This document shows positions 1 to 5,592 of a stretch of DNA of 6,197 nt, one piece after another. Every line of letters starts with the position of its first letter. Position 1 is the first letter of the stretch. This DNA is from an uncultured Candidatus Poseidoniales archaeon (GTDB taxonomy: Archaea > Thermoplasmatota > Poseidoniia > Poseidoniales > Thalassarchaeaceae). Made by a program: the position numbers and the translations under genes. The stretch spans positions 1-6,197 of the forward strand of contig CATMIM010000073.1 in NCBI GenBank assembly GCA_950068635.1, given 5' to 3'. The notes under the pieces were generated by a model. That model was not told the origin of the DNA. It did not search any database and saw only the letters and a program-made list of their open reading frames with translations.

Positions 1-87
1 CAGCGCATGCCCGACCATACGCGAGCCGCTCATGCCGTACGGGTGCCCGACCGAGATTGCCCCGCCGTTCACGTTCAGCCGTTCGTT
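1..87 (-). other. Thiolase C-terminal active-site segment fused in frame to the surface protein
   Basis: The last 25 to 29 codons in the window read NERLNVNGGAISVGHPYGMS and then GSRMVGHAL. This satisfies the thiolase signature N-x2-GG-x-[LIVM]-[SA]-x-GHP-x-G-x-[ST]-G, and the His of GHP is the catalytic histidine of acetyl-CoA acetyltransferases. In thiolases this motif lies some 40 to 50 residues from the C-terminus, so only a short tail should follow off the left edge. Everything upstream that a thiolase needs, including the nucleophilic cysteine near residue 90, is replaced by the propeller protein. The fusion therefore cannot be a working thiolase. The switch falls between about positions 73 and 95, beside a run of seven G (89-95). 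Recognition of the motif is firm; whether the join exists in a living genome is not. Confidence 0.85.
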
Positions 88-2775
88 CGGGGGGGTGTCC
101 GGGCACAGGTCGTCCGAATTCGGGATGTAATCCCAGTCGTCGTCCCGCTGGTCATACGAACAGCCGTACCAGTCGATGTCCTCGGCGCCGTAGGGAGTGT
201 TCGGGCAATCGTCATCGTCGTCCTCGACGAAGTCGTGGTCCGCTTCCCAGGCGTAGCGTACGATCTGGCGCAGTTCATCGGAGTCAGTGGCGACCGTGTG
301 GTACCAGATGTGCTCCCAGCCGTTCTCGTCGACGAGCAGTTTCGGGTAGAGGCCGGAGGTGACGTCTGGCAGCAGGGTGAGGGTCTCATGGCCCGTGCGT
401 GTGGGTGAGGCGATCTGCAGGGCGTCCATGTCGTTGTTGTACCAGGCGGCGTGAATGCGCCCGTTCACATCGCGGTCGACGGAGAGGTGGATCGCCCCGG
501 CCGTGGGGAGTTTGGCCACCTGATGGTAGGTGAACTCACTGCCATTCCACTCGGCGACCTGAATCGTGCACTCCTGCGGCGCGTCACACAGGTCGTCGCT
601 CGCTTGGTCCGTGCCGCGGTGGTAGGCAATCAGCAGTTTGCCGTCGTCTGTGACATCGACGTCCAGTCGGTAGAAGTTGACCACCCCGTCGGTGGTGACG
701 TTGTGGATGTCCCAGCCACTGCCGTTGTCCACTGCCAGTCGGATCATCTGCGGGTTGCTGCTGTAGTACGCCACGTGCGCGACATCGTTCACGTAGGCGG
801 CGCTGGCGAAGGTGGCGTTCGGGGTGACGGATTCCTCGACCCAGCTTCCCGTCTGGTCTCGTGCGACCATCAACTGGTTGTAGATTCCAGACGAATTGGT
901 GAAACTGACCATCCGATTGCCGGTTGAATCGATGGCGATGTCGGTGTACCAGCCGTTGGACCTTGTCTCGCTGAGCGTCTCGAACGTCCACCCGCTTCCG
1001 CTGTTGCTGGCGATGCGCGGCGCCGAATTGTTCGTCCAGCCGAACTCAGTCTGGTCGGTGTACGCCATGTAGGCGATGTGCTCGCTGCCGTCGGGTGCGA
1101 TGGCGATGCTCACGTAGCGCCCCACATCTCCCCCGGAATCGATCGTCTCCTCGACGCCCCATACGCCGGGAGCGGTCTCGACCATGTAGCCTACATTGCA
1201 GTCAGAGGTGATGTTGGCCGGGTTGTTGTCGCAGCTCACCTCACCCTCTTCCCGCCCTTGGTAGTGGACCAGTCGTCGCAGACCATCCGCTCCCATGACC
1301 ACGTCGACGTAGGCGGCATTGTCACCTGCAGTAGTCAGCGACTCCTGTTCCCAATGGCAGCCGGTCGCATCGATGGTCGCTGCTGGCGGTGTCCCAGCGC
1401 AGCGGTCAGCCCCGTCCGCGATGCCATCTCCATCAGAATCCGCTGCCGGAGAGGCGATGATCAGGTTCTCGTCGTTGCCGTCGTAGTACGCGAACACCTC
1501 CTTGTCGTCCGAGTCGAGTGCCAGGCTGGCGTATGCTCCGACATCCCCCAGACTGGCCACCTTGATCTTCGACCAAGTGCCACCGATCTCCGGTCGGGTC
1601 AGCACCAGATCGTCGTTGGTCTCGTCGCGGTAGGCGAGATGCACCTCGTCTGCACTGTCCAGCACCATGCGCAGGTATGCACCCAGATTGGCGCTCCCGT
1701 TATCGATGAGCTCGGTCGTCCAAACGCCGTTCCCGTCCCCGGTCGCCAGTCGCACGGAGTCGAATCCGGACAGATTCTGGTAGGCGACGATCGGATTGTC
1801 ATTGGAATCAAGTTCCAGATTGGTCCAGTATCCCGTGGTGTAGTAACTGCCCGAGGCGTTGACCTCGATGCGTTCCACCTGCCAGTTGCCACCGCTGAAC
1901 TTCGCATAGCGCGGCCCCCACTCATACCAGGCGGCGAAAGTAGGAGGTGGTCCGAGCACATCCTCCCCGGTCACGATGCGTCCGTAGTATCCGACCCGCG
2001 GATTCCCATCGGCTCCGATCTCGATGTCGCTGTAGCGTCCGATGTCAGTGTAGTAGGTCCAGTCAGCGTGGCCGAACTCACCCTCGTCCACCTTGCCATA
2101 CCCCCATGTGTCGGTCGACTGTTCCCAGGATGCGAAGGAGAGGTTGCAGGTGCAGCGCGCTGGGGCACCGCCGATGGTTCCTGTGAGGAAGGTGTACCAC
2201 TCGTCGTCATCTGGGGTGAGCGTGAAACCGATTCTGCCGCTTCCCTCGTAGGGGTTGTTGTTGCCGGTGTCCTCGCCCGGTGCCACCGTGCTGGTGCTCC
2301 ATGTGTTGCCGTCGTAGCGAGAGATGCGCAGCACCAGGTTCGTCACGTCGAAGGAGGCGATTCGCGGGTTGCCCGCCGAGTCGATCTCGATCTCGGTGTA
2401 CTTGCCGATGTCTCCGAAGGAGTACACTGTATCGATGATCCATGTCCAGCCGTTCCATTCTGCCACCTTCAGGTCCCGATTGGCGGCCCCGTAGTATGCG
2501 ACCCAGATGTCGCCGTCGTCGGTGATCGCGCTGCTCGTCCACAGTCCGGTGTTGCCGTCATCGTCAGCGGTCTCGTGCAGCCATGAGGTGGCGCCGGCGC
2601 GGGCGGCTGCGGACCATTGTTCCATGTCGAGCAGTTCGCTGAGGTCCGCCGCTGGTTCGAGGCTGCTGGAAGGCGCCTCCTCGACACCGATCATCGCCGG
2701 TGCGAGCGGAGCGAACATCAGCGCCATCAGCAGCGCGAGCAGCCGAGCGCGAGAGGCGATTCGAGCGGTCATCAT
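1..2775 (-). CDS. Secreted double beta-propeller protein with TSP3 repeats, running in frame into a thiolase fragment (3' end off window)
   Basis: I read one frame of 925 codons with no stop from ATG at 2775 to the left edge. Residues 1-27 are a signal peptide. Residues 75-445 and 486-845 carry blade repeats of the form YxxIxIDSxGNPxIAYxD, typical of secreted bacterial and archaeal propellers. Between them (446-473), and after them (846-897), are acidic TSP3-like units with paired cysteines (C459/C473, C857/C872, C891 unpaired). From about residue 897 the sequence becomes the thiolase C-terminal signature. The expected role is an extracellular adhesin, binding or surface-layer-associated protein stabilised by calcium; no catalytic site is visible in the propellers. 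Surface proteins of this kind often end in a membrane anchor, which is absent here because of the switch to thiolase. Start choice: ATGATG at 2775/2772 immediately precedes the signal peptide, and a TATA-like box lies about 26 bases upstream. It is divergent from the membrane-protein gene at 2908. The specific ligand is unknown. Confidence 0.85.
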   Translation of the reverse strand, partial: MMTARIASRARLLALLMALMFAPLAPAMIGVEEAPSSSLEPAADLSELLDMEQWSAAARAGATSWLHETADDDGNTGLWTSSAITDDGDIWVAYYGAANRDLKVAEWNGWTWIIDTVYSFGDIGKYTEIEIDSAGNPRIASFDVTNLVLRISRYDGNTWSTSTVAPGEDTGNNNPYEGSGRIGFTLTPDDDEWYTFLTGTIGGAPARCTCNLSFASWEQSTDTWGYGKVDEGEFGHADWTYYTDIGRYSDIEIGADGNPRVGYYGRIVTGEDVLGPPPTFAAWYEWGPRYAKFSGGNWQVERIEVNASGSYYTTGYWTNLELDSNDNPIVAYQNLSGFDSVRLATGDGNGVWTTELIDNGSANLGAYLRMVLDSADEVHLAYRDETNDDLVLTRPEIGGTWSKIKVASLGDVGAYASLALDSDDKEVFAYYDGNDENLIIASPAADSDGDGIADGADRCAGTPPAATIDATGCHWEQESLTTAGDNAAYVDVVMGADGLRRLVHYQGREEGEVSCDNNPANITSDCNVGYMVETAPGVWGVEETIDSGGDVGRYVSIAIAPDGSEHIAYMAYTDQTEFGWTNNSAPRIASNSGSGWTFETLSETRSNGWYTDIAIDSTGNRMVSFTNSSGIYNQLMVARDQTGSWVEESVTPNATFASAAYVNDVAHVAYYSSNPQMIRLAVDNGSGWDIHNVTTDGVVNFYRLDVDVTDDGKLLIAYHRGTDQASDDLCDAPQECTIQVAEWNGSEFTYHQVAKLPTAGAIHLSVDRDVNGRIHAAWYNNDMDALQIASPTRTGHETLTLLPDVTSGLYPKLLVDENGWEHIWYHTVATDSDELRQIVRYAWEADHDFVEDDDDDCPNTPYGAEDIDWYGCSYDQRDDDWDYIPNSDDLCPDTPPNERLNVNGGAISVGHPYGMSGSRMVGHAL
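85..240 (-). repeat. C-terminal TSP3-like acidic repeats of the surface protein
   Basis: Residues 846-897 hold one full and one interrupted unit. The first runs from the acidic stretch EDDDDDC (C857) through PNTP to the closing WYGC (C872). The second begins with DQRDDDWDYIPNSDDLC (C891) and PDTPP and should close with a GC about 14 to 15 residues later. At that point (905/906) the protein already reads thiolase, so the partner cysteine is missing. Such units bind calcium through Asp side chains and are very common in surface proteins of Marine Group II archaea. Confidence 0.75.
241..1320 (-). repeat. Second set of seven propeller blades
   Basis: Within residues 486-845 I count seven copies of the inner-strand motif, starting near residues 489 (YVDVVMGADG), 554 (YVSIAIAPDG), 610 (YTDIAIDSTG), 657 (FASAAYVNDV), 702 (YRLDVDVTDDG), 761 (AIHLSVDRDVNG) and 810 (YPKLLVDENG). 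Most are followed by a hydrophobic strand ending AYY, AY, SF or WY. Spacing is 45 to 65 residues. Small cysteine pairs sit in loops between blades (C515/C526, C730/C736), likely local disulfides of an exported protein. Blade count is by eye. Confidence 0.65.
1357..1440 (-). repeat. Single TSP3-like unit linking the two propellers
   Basis: Residues 446-473 read DSDGDGIADGADRC, then AGTPPA and a closing DATGC, so both the calcium-loop aspartates and the C459/C473 pair are intact. It sits exactly between blade 7 and blade 8, acting as a hinge or spacer between two propeller domains. Confidence 0.75.
1441..2553 (-). repeat. First set of seven propeller blades
   Basis: Within residues 75-445 seven blade motifs start near residues 78 (LWTSSAITDDGD), 126 (YTEIEIDSAGNPRIASF), 181 (RIGFTLTPDDDEWYTF), 248 (YSDIEIGADGNPRVGYY), 316 (YWTNLELDSNDNPIVAY), 367 (YLRMVLDSADEVHLAY) and 415 (YASLALDSDDKEVFAYY). 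Each is typically followed by a strand such as DLKVAEWNG or LVLRISRYDGN with a trailing Trp. The motif resembles the widespread secreted repeat LDSxGNPHIxYYD. A CTC motif (C208, C210) lies in the third blade. Confidence 0.65.
2695..2775 (-). other. Signal peptide of the surface protein
   Basis: The first 27 residues have an arginine-rich n-region (MMTARIASRAR), a hydrophobic core (LLALLMALMFAPLA) and an A-x-A type exit (APA around residue 27). This predicts Sec-dependent export. The exact cleavage site is an estimate. Confidence 0.75.
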
Positions 2776-2797
2776 CCGCGTCAGACCCCACTTTCTG

Positions 2798-2804
2798 ATT
2801 AAGC
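2798..2804 (-). promoter_or_regulatory. TATA-like box for the surface-protein gene
   Basis: On the minus strand CTTAATC is centred about 26 bases upstream of the ATG at 2775. That is the spacing expected if transcription starts at or next to the start codon (leaderless archaeal mRNA). No convincing Shine-Dalgarno sequence precedes the ATG, which fits. A second AT-rich stretch (GCAATAATCAC on the minus strand, 2826-2836) is farther away. The match to the archaeal TATA consensus is weak. Confidence 0.3.
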
Positions 2805-2839
2805 CTCACGGCTGACTGACATCGAGTGATTATTGCGCT

Positions 2840-2874
2840 ATTCGCACCTTGTGCGCCAAGTGGTGCATACGAAT
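2840..2874. promoter_or_regulatory. Imperfect dyad in the divergent promoter region, candidate operator
   Basis: The left arm ATTCGCACCTTG (2840-2851) is matched by a right arm CAAG-t-GGTGC-ata-CGAAT (2857-2874), with one single-base and one three-base bulge around the spacer TGCGC. It ends directly beside the TATA-like box of the plus-strand gene and lies between both divergent promoters. A regulator bound here could act on both genes. The symmetry is seen; the operator role is inferred. Confidence 0.35.
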
Positions 2875-2882
2875 GGATATGA
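2874..2882 (+). promoter_or_regulatory. TATA-like box for the EF-hand membrane-protein gene
   Basis: TGGATATGA is centred about 26 to 29 bases before the candidate starts at 2905 and 2908, matching the archaeal TATA-to-initiation distance for a leaderless transcript. The consensus match is modest. Confidence 0.35.
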
Positions 2883-2889
2883 GGCAAGC

Positions 2890-2907
2890 CACCCCCTGTA
2901 GGGGGTG
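2890..2907 (+). promoter_or_regulatory. Perfect 7-bp-arm palindrome overlapping the start of the membrane-protein gene
   Basis: CACCCCC-TGTA-GGGGGTG has fully complementary arms and a four-base centre. Its right arm contains the GTG (2905-2907) that precedes the ATG at 2908. If the mRNA is leaderless only a few bases of it are transcribed, so it would act as a DNA site over the start of transcription rather than as an RNA hairpin. The right arm also resembles a Shine-Dalgarno (GGGGGTGA), but it lies on top of the start and has no usable start codon downstream. Confidence 0.4.
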
Positions 2908-5109
2908 ATGAGCGGAGCGGATGACCCGGACAACCGTCCCGAAGACCTCCCTGACGACCTCGACCGGTCGGGGGATGGCCTCATCACGCCCGAGGAGTTG
3001 CTCGAGCACTTCGAACTCGACCAAGACGGCAAGGTGACGGTCGAGGAATTCACCGAGGAGCACAAACATGATCGCATAGACAAGGAGCTCGAGCGGCTCA
3101 AGAAGCGGCGCTCAGACGGCGGACGTCGCTTCATCCGCGGCTTCGAGGACATCGTGCTGTTCGGCGGAGTTGTCTACGGCGCCGTGTTCCTGATTACGAT
3201 GACCGTACTCTCGTCCGGTCTGCTCATGGCCGACGATGTTGACGTGGACCATTACCTGTCCACCACCTTCGTGGACCCGGGTCCAGAGTGCATTGACAAT
3301 TCAAACAACACCTGGATGAAGGTCTGGATCGATGAGAACGTGAACCTGCGCGTCAGAGCGTACAACATCCCTTCTGGAACCGAGGTGGGAATGCGATGGC
3401 AGTTCGGCGTCAGCGAGGACAACGCATCCGGAATCGATGTTGCGATACCGCTCGCTTCAATTAACGACCCCGTAGCCGATGGAGAATACGACTTCACTGT
3501 CCGACTGTACAACATCACCGATGAGAACACCACCATCCACAACGTGTCCAACAGTGAGCAGTTGATCGACCCCGTCTCGGTCAAGGTGCTGGTCGAATCA
3601 GAGGTGGCAGGTTTGGATAAGTGGCTGTCCAAGGCCGGATTAATAGATGAGCCAGACCTGAAGAAGATGGCCGACGTCGAGGATGATTCAGACCGCAGTT
3701 GCTGGAACCTGCAGCAACTCGGAGTCTGGGCATGGGCGCTCATGGGGGCAGAGTGGGCAGGTGGGCGTGAAACGGCGATGCTCGCCGGAGGCTCGGCGTC
3801 AGTGCCGGCGTGGTGGATGGCGTTCATCTCGTTGTCCATGAGCGTGTTCTTCCTGTTCGTCCAGTATCCGCTGATGTACCGCTTCTACCACCGTGAAACC
3901 GATGACATGCTCTCCGATGACCAGGTGAAGCGGCTGGTGCGCCGTGCGCTGGAGAGAAGTGAGCGGAAGTTGAACATCGTCATCAATTGGGATGATTTCG
4001 CCATCCGCAAACGGGATCTGTCAATCGACGTGCTGGTTCCCTACGAGACTACGCTGACGACCGTGATCAAGGGCGGCCATCAGGGATCGAAGAGCCTGAT
4101 TCGCGATGAGATGCTCAAGGGGGTGCTCGCAGAATTCCAGGAGTTCCGCGAGATCACGCCGTTGCAACTGGAGGCGAAGCCGCAGGGCGATTCTCGTGGC
4201 GGACTCGACTCTTTGACTGAGGGTCGCTCCGACATCTCACTCCCGGAAGTCAGCAGTGAGCGCCCGGCGCTCGTCGAGGATTACTCCTCCTTCTTCGAGG
4301 ACCTGAACACCTTGGCGAACGTCGAGCGGGTGGTCAAGAAGGCCCTCAAGGACTTCTGCGTGCTGCACAAACTCGTCGACAAGGGAATCTGGGTCGGTGT
4401 CGACGAGCAGCACGTGCTGGTGCGCATCATCTACAAGCCGAAGACAAGCTTCGCCTTCTTCCGCTTCAAAGAGTCACGCGTCAGTGTGCGCTCGCGTGTG
4501 CACGACCACCTGATGCTCACGGTTGGGGGCGACATCGGGGAGCGGGAGTTGGTGGTATCAGCCAGCAACCTCGTGCACACGCTGGCCGACAGGTCGGCGG
4601 CAGGTCGCATCGAGGAGGGCAAGGGAAAGCTCACGGGAGGACAGGCGTTCGTCGCCAAGCAGGAGGGAATTGCAGGAACGCTGCTGCAAAGCCGATTCGC
4701 GGCAGATATCCTATCGTCGGTGGAGTACGTGGCCCACAAGAATCGTGACCGCATCGACCGCTGGGGATTCTGGGGCCTGATCCTGTTCGTCTGGATTCCA
4801 TTCATGGCCTCGGGTGTGCTGGTGGGCGCGATGCTCGGGCTGGTCGCCCGCATGTCCTTCCCGCGTGTGTTGCTCGCCTGTTCCGTGGGAGGAGCGGCCG
4901 CCTCGATCACCTGGGCGTACACCGCCGAGGGCATCATCAACATCATGCACGCGCTCAACGCAGACCTGTTCATCCCGATCATGATCATCGTCATCTTCCT
5001 GGTTGCTGTGATTCACATCCGCACCAACAAGCGCCGTCGTCAAGAGATGCTGTTCGAGGAGTCGAAGATATTCTTCAGCGGCGTTCACGATGAGCCGGAG
5101 CAGGCGTGA
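2908..5109 (+). CDS. EF-hand membrane protein with glycosylatable outside domain and small-multidrug-export-like C-terminus
   Basis: The protein is 733 residues from ATG 2908; GTG at 2905 would add one. An in-frame TAG at 2899-2901 rules out any earlier start. Residues 19-30 (DRSGDGLITPEE) fit a canonical EF-hand calcium loop; 36-47 (ELDQDGKVTVEE) is a second loop with Glu at the first position. A basic stretch (KKRR, near 66) precedes a membrane span at about 82-107. Residues 108-300 should lie outside: they hold all five N-x-S/T sequons (N133, N172, N202, N207, N212) and two cysteines (C128, C265). A second span is at about 301-324, followed by a hydrophilic, probably cytoplasmic region (325-617) that I do not recognise. 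Hydrophobic segments at about 619-645, 651-671 and 686-705 form a C-terminal domain weakly like small multidrug export proteins. The tail is basic (NKRRR). A calcium-modulated envelope transporter or sensor is a guess; substrate unknown. Confidence 0.85.
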   Translation: MSGADDPDNRPEDLPDDLDRSGDGLITPEELLEHFELDQDGKVTVEEFTEEHKHDRIDKELERLKKRRSDGGRRFIRGFEDIVLFGGVVYGAVFLITMTVLSSGLLMADDVDVDHYLSTTFVDPGPECIDNSNNTWMKVWIDENVNLRVRAYNIPSGTEVGMRWQFGVSEDNASGIDVAIPLASINDPVADGEYDFTVRLYNITDENTTIHNVSNSEQLIDPVSVKVLVESEVAGLDKWLSKAGLIDEPDLKKMADVEDDSDRSCWNLQQLGVWAWALMGAEWAGGRETAMLAGGSASVPAWWMAFISLSMSVFFLFVQYPLMYRFYHRETDDMLSDDQVKRLVRRALERSERKLNIVINWDDFAIRKRDLSIDVLVPYETTLTTVIKGGHQGSKSLIRDEMLKGVLAEFQEFREITPLQLEAKPQGDSRGGLDSLTEGRSDISLPEVSSERPALVEDYSSFFEDLNTLANVERVVKKALKDFCVLHKLVDKGIWVGVDEQHVLVRIIYKPKTSFAFFRFKESRVSVRSRVHDHLMLTVGGDIGERELVVSASNLVHTLADRSAAGRIEEGKGKLTGGQAFVAKQEGIAGTLLQSRFAADILSSVEYVAHKNRDRIDRWGFWGLILFVWIPFMASGVLVGAMLGLVARMSFPRVLLACSVGGAAASITWAYTAEGIINIMHALNADLFIPIMIIVIFLVAVIHIRTNKRRRQEMLFEESKIFFSGVHDEPEQA

Positions 5110-5111
5110 GT

Positions 5112-5135
5112 CCACCTTGGAAACGGTGAAGGTGG
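5112..5135 (+). terminator. Hairpin just after the membrane-protein stop codon
   Basis: CCACCTT (5112-5118) pairs perfectly with AAGGTGG (5129-5135) across a ten-base loop, two bases after the TGA. There is no T-run behind it, so it is not a classical intrinsic terminator and archaeal termination would not need the hairpin. It could mark or protect the 3' end. Confidence 0.3.
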
Positions 5136-5175
5136 CAGGTTCAGACCCCTGCACATGGCAGGAGAGAGAGTCTCC
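5135..5175. other. Competing hairpins in the convergent intergenic gap
   Basis: GCAGG (5135-5139) can pair with CCTGC (5148-5152), and the same CCTGC can instead pair with GCAGG (5158-5162). A third stem, GGAGA (5161-5165) with TCTCC (5171-5175), overlaps the second. These lie between the converging ends of the genes at 5109 and 5196, where both transcripts could read them. The remaining bases to 5195 show nothing else. Confidence 0.3.
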
Positions 5176-5195
5176 GTGGTCCTGTCGTTCTGCGA

Positions 5196-5585
5196 TCAAG
5201 CGACGTTGCCGACCTTGTTGGCGATCCACAGACCGATGAGATAGGCCACCACGGTGAGCCCTACCGCCACGCCCATCGCTGGCCAGAACTCGGTTCCCCT
5301 GCGCAGCAGCGTCGGCAAGGCGATGAACAGCACCAGCGAGGGAATCACGAGCCACAGCACACCTTCGGCGAAGTCGGCTACCTTCTCGGTATCGCGGGTG
5401 TCATTGTGCAACCAGATCATCGCCAGTATCGACACCAGCGGTATCGACACCAGCAGCGCCCCGAACAATTCTGAGCGACGAGCGACCTCGCTCGCGCCGA
5501 CGACCAATCCACCCGACAATACCCAGCGAACAGCGAGCTGCCACCACACCATGGACGGCCGGCCAGCGGGGCGGCTCCTTGACAT
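5196..5585 (-). CDS. DUF3147-family four-span membrane protein
   Basis: The protein is 129 residues from ATG 5585 and ends at TGA 5198-5196. Four hydrophobic spans lie at about 17-34, 39-60, 75-93 and 99-122. The series ASEVARRSELFGALLVSIPL, LAMIWLHNDT followed by DTEKVA, then IPSLVLF, LPTLLRRG and FWPAM matches the small inner-membrane DUF3147 family, whose function is unknown. The start follows the permease stop by 7 bases, and TGAGGG (5595-5590) is a plausible ribosome site four bases before the ATG, so translation is probably coupled to the permease. A second ATG at 5552 would remove 11 polar N-terminal residues without touching the first span and cannot be excluded. A longer open frame upstream would overlap the permease gene and encodes only low-quality sequence. 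Confidence 0.75.
   Translation of the reverse strand: MSRSRPAGRPSMVWWQLAVRWVLSGGLVVGASEVARRSELFGALLVSIPLVSILAMIWLHNDTRDTEKVADFAEGVLWLVIPSLVLFIALPTLLRRGTEFWPAMGVAVGLTVVAYLIGLWIANKVGNVA
5426..5455. repeat. Short 15-bp tandem duplication inside the DUF3147 gene
   Basis: GTATCGACACCAGCG (5426-5440) is followed immediately by GTATCGACACCAGCA (5441-5455), 14 of 15 bases identical. It encodes the repeated VSI-P-LVSI part of the second membrane span. Related DUF3147 proteins have a similar hydrophobic run here, so it need not be a recent event. Confidence 0.5.
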
Positions 5586-5592
5586 ATCGCCC

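Noticed and set aside
89..95. Seven-G run as a sequencing frameshift that would separate two real genes
   Set aside because: The frame is correct for the TSP3 repeat before it and for thiolase after it, so no indel is needed. Correcting the run would break one side, and would still not supply the missing thiolase body. It may still be relevant to how the join arose.
1078..2586. A 502-codon open frame on the plus strand, opposite the propeller gene
   Set aside because: It lies entirely antisense to a frame with a signal peptide, regular blade repeats and TSP3 units, and its own protein has no repeats, domains or sensible composition. It is a by-product of GC-rich third positions.
2564..2887. 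Alternative minus-strand frame starting at 2887 through the divergent promoter
   Set aside because: It is a different frame from the propeller gene, overlaps its signal peptide region and has no recognisable features.
5112..5160. tRNA-like stretch with TTGGAAA resembling a Ser(GGA) anticodon loop and GGTTCAGACC resembling a T-arm
   Set aside because: Both loops are one base too long, the expected conserved A in the T-loop is G, there is no D-arm upstream, no matching acceptor strand and no long variable arm as serine tRNAs require.
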